Below, one piece after another: positions 31,657 through 41,557 of a stretch of DNA of 64,000 nt. Origin of the DNA: Rhodovulum sp. MB263 (GTDB lineage: Bacteria > Pseudomonadota > Alphaproteobacteria > Rhodobacterales > Rhodobacteraceae); assembly GCF_002073975.1 (NCBI RefSeq), contig NZ_CP020384.1, positions 1 to 64,000 on the forward strand. The letters are read 5' to 3'. Made by a program: the position numbers and the translations under genes. The notes beneath the pieces were generated by a model, which was given only the letters and a program-made list of their open reading frames with translations, did not search any database and was not told where the DNA came from. Positions within the stretch are counted from its first letter, which is position 1; every line of letters begins with the position of its first letter.

Positions 31657-31737
31657 GGGAACCCGCCTTTCGATTCGCTTTGTCTGAGACCGCGCGTCGC
31701 GCACCCCCTCGCACATTAAAGACTAGCCGTTACGTCC

Positions 31738-32460
31738 TCAAGGCACGCCAACGGCACCCATTACCGCAGCCAGACCGTCCATCATGGCCTGGGCATCGGG
31801 CCGTTCGGCCTCGATCAGGGCAATGGGCTGCGGCCCGTCCCAGGAGGCCGTGACCGCCGGGCTCATCGTCACCAGCGCGAACCGGCCGCCCGAACCGCGC
31901 AGCCGTTCGGCGACGAGCAAAGCCGACCGAGGCGAGAACAGCGGCAGCAGGGTCAGGGGCGCGGCCTCGATCTCGGCCGCGATGCCGGACGGGAAGGGCA
32001 GGGCCTCCTGCGCATAGACGATGCGCTCCTCGGTCGGGAGGCCGATGGCGCTGAGCGCCTCGGCCAGTTCGACCCGGGCATGTTCGCCGCGCAGGTGCAA
32101 AAGCGGGGCCTTGGGCGGATCGGCAGTGAAATGCGCGATCATCGAGGCCGCGGTGCCCTCGGCCGCGGTCGCGCGGAACCCGACGGCACGGGCGGCATCG
32201 GCGGTGCGCTCGCCCACGCAATAGGCGGGCAGATCCCGCGCCGGGTTGGCGGCCGCCAGCGCGGCGACGCCGTTCTCCGAGGTGAACAGCAGCCCCGCGA
32301 AGCCCTCGAGCGACACCGGATCGGGGCGCGGCACGATGTCGAGGACCGGCGCCGTGCGGATCGCGATGCCGGGACCGAACCGCTGGACGAAATCCCCGGC
32401 GAAGCGGGCCGACTGGACGCGCGGGCGGGTGAGCAGAAGCAGGGGGGAATGCTGGGGCAA
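31738..32460 (-). CDS. hemD: uroporphyrinogen-III synthase
   Basis: A 240-residue enzyme of tetrapyrrole synthesis (heme, bacteriochlorophyll, cobalamin) that cyclises hydroxymethylbilane. Weakly conserved family features are seen: [16 protein letters not shown] at the start, [13 protein letters not shown] (about 58-70), [16 protein letters not shown], and [17 protein letters not shown]. Start TTG follows a perfect AGGAGG with normal spacing. It is first gene of the hemD-mitofilin-hemY operon and divergent from tsaD, the standard alphaproteobacterial arrangement. Confidence 0.9.
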   Translation of the reverse strand: MPQHSPLLLLTRPRVQSARFAGDFVQRFGPGIAIRTAPVLDIVPRPDPVSLEGFAGLLFTSENGVAALAAANPARDLPAYCVGERTADAARAVGFRATAAEGTAASMIAHFTADPPKAPLLHLRGEHARVELAEALSAIGLPTEERIVYAQEALPFPSGIAAEIEAAPLTLLPLFSPRSALLVAERLRGSGGRFALVTMSPAVTASWDGPQPIALIEAERPDAQAMMDGLAAVMGAVGVP

Positions 32461-32538
32461 GGCGAACCTCCTCGCGGGATTGTGCCTGTGGTCCCGGTGG
32501 TGTTACCTGCCGACCGACGGGTACGCAACGGCGGAGCC

Positions 32539-33624
32539 ATGGCCGAAACACTCACGATCCTTGGGCTGGAGAGCAGCTGCGACGATACGGCCGCCGCCCT
32601 GGTGCGCCAGAATGCCGACGGGCGCCCCGAAATCCTGGCCTCGGTGGTCGAGGGCCAGACCGCATTGCACGCGGCCTTCGGCGGCGTGGTGCCCGAGATC
32701 GCCGCGCGTGCCCATGCCGAACGGCTCGATCTCTGCGTCGAGCGGGCGATGGCCGAGGCCGGGCTGGGGTTTTCGGATCTCGACGCGGTGGCGGTGACGG
32801 CCGGGCCCGGGCTGATCGGCGGCGTGCTGTCGGGGGTGATGGTCGCCAAGGGCATCGCCGCCGCGACCGGGCTGCCGCTGGTCGGCGTCAACCATCTGGC
32901 CGGGCATGCGCTGACGCCGCGACTGACCGACGGGCTGGACTTTCCCTATCTGATGCTGCTGGCCTCGGGCGGGCATTGCCAGTTTCTTGCCGTTTCCGGC
33001 CCCGAAGACTTTGCACGGATCGGCGGCACCATCGACGACGCGCCGGGCGAGGCCTTCGACAAGACCGCCAAGCTGCTGGCCCTGCCCCAGCCCGGCGGCC
33101 CGGCGGTGGAACGCACGGCCGAAACCGGCGATCCGGCGCGCTTTACCTTCCCGCGCCCGCTGATGGACCGGCCGGGCTGCGACATGTCGTTCTCGGGCCT
33201 CAAGACCGCGCTCCTGCGTGCCCGCGACCGCATCATCGCCGAAAAGGGCGGGATCACGGTGCAGGACCGCGCCGATCTCTGCGCCGGATTTCAGGCGGCG
33301 GTGCGCGACGTGCTGGCGGGCAAGGCCGCCCGGGCGCTGGCGGCCTGTCCCGAGGCGACGGCTCTGGCCGTCGCGGGCGGGGTCGCCGCGAACCGCGCGA
33401 TCCGGGCCGCGCTGGAGGATCTGGCCGGAACGGCCGGGCTGCCCTTCGTCGCGCCGCCGCTGAAACTCTGCACCGACAATGCCGCGATGATCGCCTGGGC
33501 CGGGCTCGAGCGCTTTCGCCTCGGCGCCCGCGACGACATGGCGCTTGCCGCCCGGCCGCGCTGGCCGCTTGACAAAAGAAGCCCTGCGCTGATCGGGGCC
33601 GGCAAGAAAGGAGCCAAGGCATGA
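32539..33624 (+). CDS. tsaD: tRNA N6-threonylcarbamoyladenosine transferase TsaD
   Basis: This 361-residue Kae1/Qri7-family protein transfers the threonylcarbamoyl group to A37 of ANN-decoding tRNAs together with TsaB and TsaE. The ASKHA fold motifs are clear: [15 protein letters not shown], the metal-binding histidines in [31 protein letters not shown] and [14 protein letters not shown]. The start ATG at 32539 gives the usual length. It is coupled to gpsA by ATGA. Its partner tsaE lies in the same window at 46.0 kb. Confidence 0.96.
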   Translation: MAETLTILGLESSCDDTAAALVRQNADGRPEILASVVEGQTALHAAFGGVVPEIAARAHAERLDLCVERAMAEAGLGFSDLDAVAVTAGPGLIGGVLSGVMVAKGIAAATGLPLVGVNHLAGHALTPRLTDGLDFPYLMLLASGGHCQFLAVSGPEDFARIGGTIDDAPGEAFDKTAKLLALPQPGGPAVERTAETGDPARFTFPRPLMDRPGCDMSFSGLKTALLRARDRIIAEKGGITVQDRADLCAGFQAAVRDVLAGKAARALAACPEATALAVAGGVAANRAIRAALEDLAGTAGLPFVAPPLKLCTDNAAMIAWAGLERFRLGARDDMALAARPRWPLDKRSPALIGAGKKGAKA

Positions 33625-34586
33625 GGGGAATCGGAATTGCAGGGGCAGGGGCCTTCGGCACGGCGCTTGGCGTCGTTCTGGCGCAATCCGGGCGCAAGGC
33701 GACGATCTGGGCGCATCAGGCGGACTTTGCCGACAAGATCCGAAACGGCAACGAAAACCCGCGCCTGCCGGGCGTCACCCTGCCCGAAGACCTCTCTGTC
33801 ACCTCCGAGATCGCGGATATCGCGGATTGCGACCTGCTGCTGCTGACCACGCCGATGCAGGCACTGGCGAGCGTTCTCGAAACCCATGGACCGGTGCTGA
33901 AGGCCCGCCACATGGTCGCCTGCTGCAAGGGCGTCGATCTGGCCACCGGGCGGGGCCCCGGCGCGATCATCGCCGAAACCTGTCCCGGGGTGGTGCCTGC
34001 CGTCCTGACCGGCCCCAGCTTTGCCGCCGACATCGCCCGCGGACTGCCGACCGCGCTGACGCTGGCCTGCGCCGATCCCGATGCAGGGCTCGTGCTGCAG
34101 GAACGGCTGTCGACGCCGACGCTCAGGCTGTATCGCAGCACCGATACCGTGGGCGCCGAGCTGGGCGGCGCGCTGAAGAACGTGATGGCCATCGCCGCGG
34201 GCATCGTCATCGGCACGGGGCTCGGCGAAAGCGCGCGGGCCGCGCTTATCACCCGGGGCTTTGCCGAGATGCAGCGCTTTGCCCAGAGCTATGGCGCCGA
34301 GCCCGAGACGCTGGCCGGGCTGTCGGGCTTCGGCGATCTGGTACTGACCTGCACTTCGCAGCAATCGCGCAATTTCGGCTATGGCGTGGCGCTGGGGCGG
34401 AATGCCTGGTTCGACCCCGATGTGACCGTCGAGGGCGCGGCCACCGCCCGCGCCGTCGCGGCCATCGCCAGGGCACGCGGCATCGACATGCCGGTGACCC
34501 AAAGCGTAGCCCAGGTCATCGATGGCCATCGCAGCATCGAAGAGGCGGTCAAGATCCTGCTGAGCCGCCCCCTGAAGGAGGAATGA
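33621..34586 (+). CDS. gpsA: NAD(P)-dependent glycerol-3-phosphate dehydrogenase
   Basis: A 321-residue enzyme that reduces dihydroxyacetone phosphate to sn-glycerol-3-phosphate for phospholipid synthesis. Dinucleotide-binding start [26 protein letters not shown] (about 96-101), LTGPSFAAD, the catalytic lysine in [15 protein letters not shown], and the GSFGDL-like [18 protein letters not shown] are all there. Cytoplasmic. The tsaD-gpsA-YciI order is conserved in this family. Confidence 0.96.
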   Translation: MRGIGIAGAGAFGTALGVVLAQSGRKATIWAHQADFADKIRNGNENPRLPGVTLPEDLSVTSEIADIADCDLLLLTTPMQALASVLETHGPVLKARHMVACCKGVDLATGRGPGAIIAETCPGVVPAVLTGPSFAADIARGLPTALTLACADPDAGLVLQERLSTPTLRLYRSTDTVGAELGGALKNVMAIAAGIVIGTGLGESARAALITRGFAEMQRFAQSYGAEPETLAGLSGFGDLVLTCTSQQSRNFGYGVALGRNAWFDPDVTVEGAATARAVAAIARARGIDMPVTQSVAQVIDGHRSIEEAVKILLSRPLKEE

Positions 34587-34588
34587 CC

Positions 34589-34861
34589 ATGTATTTCGCG
34601 CTGATCTGCCGGGACAAGCCCGGCCATCTGGAGACTCGCAAGGCCAATCGCGAGGCGCATCTGGCCTATGTCGCCGAAACCGGCGTGGTGGTGCAGGCCG
34701 GGCCGTTCCTGGATGAGGCGGGCGAGATGTGCGGCTCGCTGGTGATCCTCGATGTCGCGGACAAGGCGGCGGCCGAGGCCTGGGCCGCGAACGACCCCTA
34801 TGCCGGGGCGGGCCTGTTCGAAAGCGTCTCTGTGCAGGCCTGGAAGAAGGTCGTCGGCTGA
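34589..34861 (+). CDS. YciI-like protein
   Basis: A 90-residue ferredoxin-like-fold protein (MYFALICRDKPGHLETRKAN, REAHLAYV, GPFLDEAGEMCGSLVILD). The conserved His in REAHLAY and the Asp/Glu of the YciI family are present. Members often act as small enzymes or stress-linked accessory proteins, but no reaction is settled. ATG 34589 has AGGAGG seven bases upstream and gives the family's usual MYFAL start; ATG 34583 would be only one base from it. Confidence 0.9.
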   Translation: MYFALICRDKPGHLETRKANREAHLAYVAETGVVVQAGPFLDEAGEMCGSLVILDVADKAAAEAWAANDPYAGAGLFESVSVQAWKKVVG

Positions 34862-35274
34862 TGGCCTTCTGGCTGTTCAAATCCGAACCCAACGCCTGGA
34901 GCTGGGACGATCAGGTCGCGAAAGGCGCGGCCGGCGAGGAATGGGACGGCGTGCGCAACTATCAGGCCCGCAACAACATGCGGGCCATGAAGACCGGCGA
35001 TCGGGGCTTCTTCTACCATTCACTCAGCGAAAAGGCCGTGGTCGGCATCGTCGAGGTGATCGCCGAGGCCCATCCCGACAGCAAGGCCGACGACCCGCGC
35101 TGGGAATGCGTCGACATCAAGGCGCTCACGCCCTTGCCCCGGCCGGTGACGCTGGACATGTGCAAGGCCGAGCCGCGGCTGAAGGACATGGTGCTGGTCA
35201 ACAATTCGCGCCTTTCGGTGCAGCCGGTGACCGACGAGGAATGGCGGATCGTCTGCGAGATGGGCGGGCTCTGA
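34861..35274 (+). CDS. EVE-domain protein
   Basis: A 137-residue PUA-like EVE domain (FWLFKSEPNAWSWDDQ, WDGVRNYQARNNMRAMK, GDRGFFYHS, VKA-like DIKALTPLP, NNSRLSVQPVTDEEW) is the whole protein. EVE proteins bind modified bases in DNA or RNA and are related to human THYN1. The gene starts within the YciI stop. A housekeeping role is more likely than restriction here because no nuclease is nearby. Confidence 0.92.
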   Translation: MAFWLFKSEPNAWSWDDQVAKGAAGEEWDGVRNYQARNNMRAMKTGDRGFFYHSLSEKAVVGIVEVIAEAHPDSKADDPRWECVDIKALTPLPRPVTLDMCKAEPRLKDMVLVNNSRLSVQPVTDEEWRIVCEMGGL

Positions 35275-35289
35275 GCACCCGCCCGACGC

Positions 35290-36150
35290 TCAGAACCGGT
35301 TCAGCGGGATCCTGAGATAGGAATGCCCGTCCGACTCGGGCTCTGGCAGGCGACCGCCGCGCAGGTTGACCTGCAGCGCGGCCAGCATGCGGTCGGGCAG
35401 GGACAGGGTCGCATCGCGCGTCTGCCGGGTCGCCATGAACGCCTCGCGCGTCACGCCATCCAGATGCACGTTCCGGCGCTGCTCGGCCACCGTCGCCATC
35501 GGCTGCACCGCCGCACCCTCCTCGGGATAATCGTGGCCGATGAACAGCCGCGTCTCGTCCGGCAGCGACAAGAGCCGCCCGAGCGAGTCGTAGAGGACCG
35601 AAGCGCTGCCGCCCGGAAAATCCGCCCGCGCGGTCCCGGCATCCGGCCGCAGGAAGGTATCGGCGACGAAGGCGGCATCGCCCACGAGATAGCTGACCGA
35701 GGCCAGCGTATGGCCCGGCGTCGCCAGCACCCGCAGCGTCAGATTGCCCAGCGCGATCTCGTCGCCCTCGCGAAACAGCCCGTCCCAGTCGCGCGCCCCG
35801 GCGGGGAAAGCCTCGGGCAGGTTGTAAAGATCGCGCCAGAGCGCCTGCACCTCGATCACCCGCGCGCCGATGCCCCGCCGCGCGCCCAGCGCCCGGCCAA
35901 GGTAATGCGCGGCCGAGAAATGATCGGCATGGGGATGGGTATCGAGCACCCAGCCGATCCGCAGCCCCTCGGCCCGGACATGGTCGAGAATCCGGTCGGC
36001 ATTCGCGGTCGTGACCCGGGCCTCGGCCGGATCGAAATCGAGCACCGGGTCGATCACGGCGCCTTCGAGGGTGGCGGGGTCATGGATCACATATTGCAGG
36101 CTGCCTGTGGCCTCATCGTGGAACGGCGTCACAACGGGCGAAGCTGTCAT
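35290..36150 (-). CDS. metallo-beta-lactamase-fold hydrolase, persulfide dioxygenase-like
   Basis: This 286-residue protein of the glyoxalase II/ETHE1-like class has a first metal motif THPHADH (about residues 65-71), a second metal histidine in ATPGHTLAS, the Asp in VADTF, and a further histidine in IGHDYP. Such proteins oxidise persulfides or hydrolyse thioesters; in Rhodobacter and relatives a similar blh gene responds to sulfide. The start MTASPVVTPFHDEATG was chosen because the upstream frame lacks family sequence. No SqrR/BigR regulator is beside it. Confidence 0.85.
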   Translation of the reverse strand: MTASPVVTPFHDEATGSLQYVIHDPATLEGAVIDPVLDFDPAEARVTTANADRILDHVRAEGLRIGWVLDTHPHADHFSAAHYLGRALGARRGIGARVIEVQALWRDLYNLPEAFPAGARDWDGLFREGDEIALGNLTLRVLATPGHTLASVSYLVGDAAFVADTFLRPDAGTARADFPGGSASVLYDSLGRLLSLPDETRLFIGHDYPEEGAAVQPMATVAEQRRNVHLDGVTREAFMATRQTRDATLSLPDRMLAALQVNLRGGRLPEPESDGHSYLRIPLNRF

Positions 36151-36485
36151 GGGAAATTCTCCGGTAATTCTGGTCTTTCGGGGGATCATATCCCCATGGA
36201 CGAGAACAACCGACAGGGCGGAGGGTTCCGCCAGAGACGATGGGCAGAGCCGGAGCGGGAGGTCATGAATGGAGGGTTCCGCAAGCGCAGAACCCTCCAT
36301 CACCCCACGTGCACCCTGGCGCACCACACGTGAATTCCATGAGGGCCCTGCCGTCCTGGCGGGCATGAATTGACCATACGCCGACCACGCCCCGTCCACA
36401 AACCCAATGTTCTCGGCATTTTATACGACTTGCTGGAAACAGTGCCGGGGCAGGACGGATCTGTTGCAGTCCGACCGGGGCGAAG
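36151..36485. other. intergenic region with hairpin, between hydrolase and DUF2853 gene
   Basis: No supported gene. It holds the 36269-36300 hairpin and two CACGTG hexamers near 36305 and 36328. The promoter of the hydrolase gene is expected in 36160-36260. This is the less compositionally uniform part of the core region. Confidence 0.45.
36269..36300. repeat. perfect 11-bp inverted repeat
   Basis: Arms ATGGAGGGTTC (36269-36279) and GAACCCTCCAT (36290-36300) surround the 10-base loop. The first arm also repeats part of GGAGGGTTCC seen 48 bases earlier (near 36222-36231). No U-run follows, so it may be a regulator-binding palindrome or a remnant of a small repeat element. Confidence 0.65.
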
Positions 36486-36827
36486 TCAGCCGTAGATGTG
36501 CTCTTTTCCGAAATGCCGAACCAGCATGTAATACAGCACGGCGCGGTACTTGTGCGGGTTCGAGACGCCATAGGTCTCGATCGCAGCCTGGATCGCCTCG
36601 GCCAGATCGGGGCCGTCGGTCAAGCCCAGCTTGCGGATCAGGAAATTGGTCCGCACCGTCTCGATCTCGCCCGGCTGCCCCGCCGCGACCAGTTCTGCAT
36701 CGGCATCGTAGATCGCCGGACCGCAGCCGATGGTGACCTTGGTCAGCAGATCCATATCGGGCTCCATCCCGCATTTCGTCCTGAGGTCCTGTGCGTATTT
36801 CTCGATCAACGCAGCGCGCTTTCCCAT
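36486..36827 (-). CDS. DUF2853 family protein
   Basis: A 113-residue protein (MGKRAALIEKYAQDLRTKCG, DLLTKVTIGCGPAIYDADAE, KLGLTDGPDLAEAI, HKYRAVLYYMLVRHFGKEHI) matches the compact helical DUF2853 family, whose function is not known. The start follows GAGGAGG with good spacing. It stands alone, divergent from trpB. Confidence 0.88.
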   Translation of the reverse strand: MGKRAALIEKYAQDLRTKCGMEPDMDLLTKVTIGCGPAIYDADAELVAAGQPGEIETVRTNFLIRKLGLTDGPDLAEAIQAAIETYGVSNPHKYRAVLYYMLVRHFGKEHIYG

Positions 36828-37008
36828 CCGTCTTCCTCCTCTGGCCTCCTCGCCAGCTTCGAGCCTAGCCCCGCCCGCCCGCCGGGCAAGAAAAATCCGG
36901 GCCGGCACCGCCCTATGTGTCGCTTTCGCGTCTTGAGACCGACGGGCACAGGGTGTCTGATCGCGCCCAGCCCAGGAAAGAGTGCCCAGGACAGAGTGGA
37001 AAGACGAC

Positions 37009-38211
37009 ATGACCTATCTCAAGACCACACCGACGCGCGACGGCTTCTTCGGCGACTATGGCGGCGCGATGCTGCCGCCGCCGCTCGAGCCGCATTTCGC
37101 CGAGATCCGCGAGGCCTATGACCGGATCTCGAAATCAGCCGATTTCATCCGCGAACTGCGCTACATCCGCACCCATTTCCAGGGGCGGCCGACGCCGGTC
37201 TCTTACCTCAGGAATCTCAGCGATCTTTGCGGCGGTGCGCAGATCTATGCCAAGCGCGAGGATCTGAACCATACCGGCGCGCACAAGCTGAACCATTGCA
37301 TGGCCGAGGGGCTTCTGGCCAAGTTCATGGGCAAGACCAAGCTGATGGCCGAGACCGGCGCGGGCCAGCATGGCGTGGCGCTGGCCACGGCTGCGGCCTA
37401 TTTCGGCATGGAATGCGAGATCCACATGGGCGAGGTCGACATCGCCAAGGAGGCGCCCAACGTCACCCGGATGAAGCTTCTGGGCGCGACGGTGGTGCCG
37501 GTCTCCTTCGGCGGGCGCTCGCTGAAAGAGGCGGTCGACAGCTGCTTCGAAAGCTATATCGCCCAGGCCGATCATGCGCTCTTTGCCATCGGGTCCGTGG
37601 TGGGTCCGCATCCCTTCCCGATGATGGTGCGCAACTTCCAGCATGTGGTGGGTGTCGAGGCGCGCGAGCAGTTCCTCGAGCTGACCGGCGAGCTGCCCGA
37701 CATGGTGGCGGCCTGCGTCGGCGGCGGGTCGAACGCGATGGGGATCTTTTCGGGCTTCATCGAGGATGACGTTGCGCTCTACGGGGTCGAGCCCGCGGGC
37801 ACCTCGTCCAATCTGGGCGATCACGCCGCGACCATCACCTATGGCCATGACGGCGACATTCACGGCTTCCGGACGCTGGTCTTGACCGACGAGAAGGGCG
37901 AGCCGGCGCCGGTGCATACCGTGGCCTCGGGGCTCGACTATCCGGGCGTCGGACCGGAACATGCGCATCTGCACAAGACCGGGCGGGTGAGCTATACCTC
38001 GGCCGACGACAAGGAAGCGCTGAACGCCTTCTTCGAGCTGTCGCGCCGCGAGGGCATCATTCCCGCGCTGGAAAGCGCCCATGCGGTGGCCTTCGCGATG
38101 CGCGAGGCAAAGGCCAATCCGGGCAAGTCGATCCTCATCAACCTGTCTGGCCGCGGCGACAAGGATATCGACTATGTGACCGAGACCTTCGGCTTCGGCG
38201 AGGCGCTCTGA
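37009..38211 (+). CDS. trpB: tryptophan synthase beta-chain-like protein (divergent TrpB)
   Basis: A 400-residue fold-type II PLP enzyme. The cofactor lysine lies in [11 protein letters not shown] (Lys93), followed by [17 protein letters not shown] with the catalytic glutamate, and the phosphate loop [14 protein letters not shown]. TrpB joins indole and serine to tryptophan. However the N-terminus ([19 protein letters not shown]) and middle differ from usual alphaproteobacterial TrpB, and no trpA or trpF is adjacent. It may be a second, standalone TrpB that salvages indole. ATG 37009 follows GGAAAG. Confidence 0.85.
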   Translation: MTYLKTTPTRDGFFGDYGGAMLPPPLEPHFAEIREAYDRISKSADFIRELRYIRTHFQGRPTPVSYLRNLSDLCGGAQIYAKREDLNHTGAHKLNHCMAEGLLAKFMGKTKLMAETGAGQHGVALATAAAYFGMECEIHMGEVDIAKEAPNVTRMKLLGATVVPVSFGGRSLKEAVDSCFESYIAQADHALFAIGSVVGPHPFPMMVRNFQHVVGVEAREQFLELTGELPDMVAACVGGGSNAMGIFSGFIEDDVALYGVEPAGTSSNLGDHAATITYGHDGDIHGFRTLVLTDEKGEPAPVHTVASGLDYPGVGPEHAHLHKTGRVSYTSADDKEALNAFFELSRREGIIPALESAHAVAFAMREAKANPGKSILINLSGRGDKDIDYVTETFGFGEAL

Positions 38212-38236
38212 GCCGTACCGCCGGCCCCCGATAACG

Positions 38237-38267
38237 AAAAGCGCCGCCCGGAAATCCGGACGGCGCC
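38237..38267 (-). terminator. intrinsic terminator between trpB and ahcY
   Basis: On the minus strand, GGCGCCGTCCGG pairs with CCGGGCGGCGC across an ATTT loop (one mismatch) and is followed by TTTTCG. It ends the ahcY transcript and may also stop trpB from the other side. Confidence 0.82.
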
Positions 38268-38291
38268 ATCTTCGCGCAAGGCGCGCGGGGA

Positions 38292-39686
38292 TCAGTAGCG
38301 GTAATGCTCGGGCTTGAACGGGCCTTCTGGCGTCACGCCGATATAGGCGGCCTGTTCGGGCGACAATGTGGTCAGCTTGACGCCGATCCGGTCCAGATGC
38401 AGCCGGGCGACCTTCTCATCCAGATGCTTGGGCAGCACGTAGACCTGGTTTTCGTACTGCTCGCCCTTGGTGAACAGCTCGATCTGCGCCAGAACCTGGT
38501 TGGTGAAGGAAGCCGACATCACGAAGGACGGATGGCCGGTGGCATTGCCCAGGTTCAGCAGCCGGCCTTCGGACAGAAGGATGATCCGCGCCCCCGAGGG
38601 CATCTCGATCATGTCCACCTGGTCCTTGATATTGGTCCATTTGTGGTTCTTCAGCGCGGCCACCTGAATTTCATTGTCGAAATGGCCGATATTGCCGACG
38701 ATGGCCATGTCCTTCATCTCGCGCATATGCTCGATGCAGATGATGTCGCGGTTGCCGGTGGTGGTGATGAAGATATCGGCCGAGGACACCACATCCTCCA
38801 GCACGACCACCTCGAAGCCGTCCATGGCGGCCTGCAGGGCGCAGATCGGGTCGACCTCTGTCACCTTCACCCGGGCACCGGCGCCGCGAAGCGAGGCGGC
38901 CGAACCCTTGCCGACATCGCCATAGCCGCAGACCACGGCGACCTTGCCTGCCATCATCACGTCGGTGGCGCGGCGGATCCCGTCGACCAGGGATTCCTTG
39001 CAGCCATACTTGTTGTCGAATTTCGATTTGGTGACGCTGTCGTTCACGTTGAAGGCCGGGAAGGGCAGCAGGCCGTTCTTGTGCAGATCGTACAGCCGGT
39101 GCACGCCGGTCGTGGTCTCTTCCGAGACGCCCCTGATGGCGTCGCGCTGTTTCGTGAACCAGCCGGGGCTTTCGGCCATCCGCTTGCGGATCTGGGCGAA
39201 CAGCGCCTCTTCCTCTTCCGAGGTCGGGACGGCGATCAGGTTCTCTTCGCCATTCTCGACCCGCGCGCCCAGCAGGATGTAAAGCGTGGCGTCGCCGCCA
39301 TCGTCGAGGATCATGTTGGCCGTGCCTTCGCCGAACTGGAAGATCCTGTCGGCATAGTCCCAGTATTCGGGCAGCGTCTCGCCCTTGATGGCGAAGACCG
39401 GGACCCCGGCCTCGGCAATGGCGGCGGCGGCATGGTCCTGGGTCGAGAAGATGTTGCAGGACGCCCAGCGCACATCGGCCCCCAGCGCGACCAGCGTCTC
39501 GATCAGGACGGCGGTCTGCACCGTCATGTGCAGCGAGCCCGCAATACGCGCGCCTTTCAGCGGCTTGGCTTCGCCATATTCCTCGCGGAGCGCCATCAGG
39601 CCGGGCATTTCGGTTTCGGCGATGTCGAGTTCCTTGCGACCGAACCCGGCCAGCGCGATGTCCTTGACAATGTAGTCCGGCGCCAT
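38292..39686 (-). CDS. ahcY: S-adenosylhomocysteine hydrolase
   Basis: This 464-residue enzyme splits S-adenosylhomocysteine into adenosine and homocysteine, keeping methyltransferases active. Signatures: [30 protein letters not shown], the catalytic lysine/aspartate region [18 protein letters not shown], the NAD-binding [15 protein letters not shown], and the C-terminal PEHYRY. In phototrophic relatives ahcY belongs to the reg locus, since bacteriochlorophyll synthesis uses methylation. A GAGGAG site precedes ATG 39686. The 5' region is too short for a known SAH riboswitch. Confidence 0.97.
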   Translation of the reverse strand: MAPDYIVKDIALAGFGRKELDIAETEMPGLMALREEYGEAKPLKGARIAGSLHMTVQTAVLIETLVALGADVRWASCNIFSTQDHAAAAIAEAGVPVFAIKGETLPEYWDYADRIFQFGEGTANMILDDGGDATLYILLGARVENGEENLIAVPTSEEEEALFAQIRKRMAESPGWFTKQRDAIRGVSEETTTGVHRLYDLHKNGLLPFPAFNVNDSVTKSKFDNKYGCKESLVDGIRRATDVMMAGKVAVVCGYGDVGKGSAASLRGAGARVKVTEVDPICALQAAMDGFEVVVLEDVVSSADIFITTTGNRDIICIEHMREMKDMAIVGNIGHFDNEIQVAALKNHKWTNIKDQVDMIEMPSGARIILLSEGRLLNLGNATGHPSFVMSASFTNQVLAQIELFTKGEQYENQVYVLPKHLDEKVARLHLDRIGVKLTTLSPEQAAYIGVTPEGPFKPEHYRY

Positions 39687-39797
39687 GGCGCTACTCTCCT
39701 CGTAATTGTCGGCTAGAACGGCACATACCATCACGCAGATGGCTCGACAATGCGACTGCTCCGTGGCAATCGAACGTCCCGGGAGAAACGGATCACC

Positions 39798-40388
39798 ATG
39801 AAACAAGCGCGCGCGTGGCAACGCATGCTGTCGGGGCGCAGGCTCGACCTGCTGGACCCGACGCCGGTCGATATCGAGATCGAGGACATCGCCCATGGGC
39901 TCGCCTTCGTCGCGCGCTGGAACGGCCAGACCCGGGGCGACTATCCCTATTCGGTGGCCGAGCATTCGCTGCTGGTCGAGGAAATCTTCGGCCGGATCCA
40001 GCCCGAGGCACCGGTGCGCTGGCGGCTGGCCGCGCTGCTGCATGACGCGCCCGAATACGTGATCGGCGACATGATCTCGCCGGTGAAGGCCGCCGTGGGC
40101 CCGAATTATGGCGAGCTCGACACCCGGCTGGCCTCGGCGATCCATATCCGCTTCGGCCTGCCCGCCGCGGTGCCGAAGACCGTCAAGGCAAGGATCAAGC
40201 GGGCCGACAGCCTGTCGGCCTGGCTCGAGGCGACCCAGATCGCGGGCTTCGAGCCTGCCGAGGCGAACCGGTTTTTCGGCCGGCCCCGGCCGGACCTGAT
40301 CGAGGGGCTCGAAATCCGGCTGCGCCCGCCGGTCGAGGTGCGCACGGCCTATACCGCGCGCCATGCCGCGCTGATGGCGCGCCTCTAG
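39798..40388 (+). CDS. HD-domain phosphohydrolase, YfbR-like
   Basis: A 196-residue protein with metal-binding HD motifs: the first His in [12 protein letters not shown], the HD pair in [15 protein letters not shown], and a later Asp in [13 protein letters not shown]. Relatives hydrolyse deoxynucleoside monophosphates (5'-nucleotidase YfbR) or other nucleotides. The start [20 protein letters not shown] gives the family's N-terminus. It is divergent from ahcY with about 110 bases between. Confidence 0.88.
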   Translation: MKQARAWQRMLSGRRLDLLDPTPVDIEIEDIAHGLAFVARWNGQTRGDYPYSVAEHSLLVEEIFGRIQPEAPVRWRLAALLHDAPEYVIGDMISPVKAAVGPNYGELDTRLASAIHIRFGLPAAVPKTVKARIKRADSLSAWLEATQIAGFEPAEANRFFGRPRPDLIEGLEIRLRPPVEVRTAYTARHAALMARL

Positions 40389-40519
40389 CGCCACCGCGGG
40401 ACGGAACGGCGGCGCGGCAGATGGACCTCGGGCACCACCGGACGGTCGGGCAGACGGTGATTGATCCGGTGTTCCTGGCGCGAGGCCAGCAGAAGCATAT
40501 CTGACAGGATGGCAAACAT
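40385..40519 (-). CDS. 44-residue peptide, function unknown
   Basis: The frame begins [20 protein letters not shown] behind GGGAGGA with normal spacing and ends in an Arg/Pro-rich tail. It overlaps the end of the HD gene by four bases and is divergent from the LysR gene. The good ribosome site supports translation, but no family is recognised. Confidence 0.42.
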   Translation of the reverse strand: MFAILSDMLLLASRQEHRINHRLPDRPVVPEVHLPRRRSVPRWR

Positions 40520-40618
40520 CGGGGGTCCTCCCTTACAAAGCTCTCCCCTTTATTGTTAAGCTCAGCAGGGAATATCCGAGAGTCAGGAATTCTTTTGCCT
40601 TGTAAGTTCAGCTAACAG

Positions 40619-41515
40619 ATGGCCGATATCGACTGGACCCGCCTGCCGCCCCTGACGGCGCTGCGCGCCTTCGAGGCGACCGCGCGGCTGGAAAGCTTTT
40701 CGGCGGCGGCGCGGTCACTCAATGTGACCCATGCCGCCGTTGCCCAGCAGGTGCGGGCACTCGAGGATCATCTGCAACTGGCTCTGGTCCGGCGCGACAA
40801 CCGCGGCATGACCGCAACGCCCGAGGGCGCCCGGCTGGCCGAGGCTCTGGGCGAGGCATTCCGGAAGATCCAGGACGGCGTAGACGCGGTACGGGCAACG
40901 GAGGATACCAGCCCACTGAAGATCTCGCTGACTCCGGCCTTTGCCGAAAACTGGCTGATGCCGCGGCTTGGCACCTTCTGGGCGGCGCATCCCGAGATCG
41001 AGCTGGCCCTGATCCCCTCGACCGCGCTGGTCGATCTGCTGAGCGGCGGCTATGACCTGGCGATCCGCTACGGGTCCGGCGCATGGCCCGGGCTTTCGAC
41101 CGAATTGCTGACCAGTACCCGCTTCGTCGTCGTCGGAACGCCGAAACTGACGGGCGCCCCGCGGCCCGAGAGCTTCGCCGAACTGACCCGCTTCACCTGG
41201 CTGACCGCGCAGGATTCCCCGGAACAGGCGCTATGGGCGGAAAGCGCGGGTCTGAGCTGGACGCGGGTTCGCGCCACCTCCTTCCCGACGACCGGCCTGT
41301 CGCTGGCGGCGACGCGCGCCGGTTACGGGCTGTCGATCCAGCCGATCACCCTGGTCGAGGACGATCTGGCCGCAGGCAGGCTGGCCGCGCTGTTCGAGCA
41401 GGACTCGCACGGGCTCGGCTATCACATCGTGACCCGGCCGGGGCACCATCCTGCACGGCTGCGCGCCTTCATCGGCTGGTTGCGGCAGGCAGCGGGGCCG
41501 CAGGCCGGGACCTGA
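40619..41515 (+). CDS. LysR-family transcriptional regulator, GcvA-like
   Basis: A 298-residue protein with an N-terminal winged helix (LPPLTALRAFEATARLESFS, AAARSLNVTHAAVAQQVRAL) and a substrate-binding domain of the GcvA type (LKISLTPAFAENWLMPRLG; DLLSGGYDLAIRYGSGAWPG). LysR proteins usually control a divergent gene, here the 44-residue peptide, or distant amino-acid genes. An A/T-rich operator space lies at 40520-40618. Ligand unknown. Confidence 0.9.
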   Translation: MADIDWTRLPPLTALRAFEATARLESFSAAARSLNVTHAAVAQQVRALEDHLQLALVRRDNRGMTATPEGARLAEALGEAFRKIQDGVDAVRATEDTSPLKISLTPAFAENWLMPRLGTFWAAHPEIELALIPSTALVDLLSGGYDLAIRYGSGAWPGLSTELLTSTRFVVVGTPKLTGAPRPESFAELTRFTWLTAQDSPEQALWAESAGLSWTRVRATSFPTTGLSLAATRAGYGLSIQPITLVEDDLAAGRLAALFEQDSHGLGYHIVTRPGHHPARLRAFIGWLRQAAGPQAGT

Positions 41516-41557
41516 CGGTCCGCGCCCCTGGCCCCGGTCTTGATCTCGGCGATGGTC

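Noticed and set aside
33291-34892. Long minus-strand frame opposite tsaD and gpsA
   Set aside because: Arg/Pro/Gly-rich shadow of two clear plus-strand genes; typical of high-GC antisense frames.
39687-39797. SAH-binding riboswitch upstream of ahcY
   Set aside because: The leader is short and no pseudoknot or conserved core could be recognised; only an ordinary ribosome site is visible.
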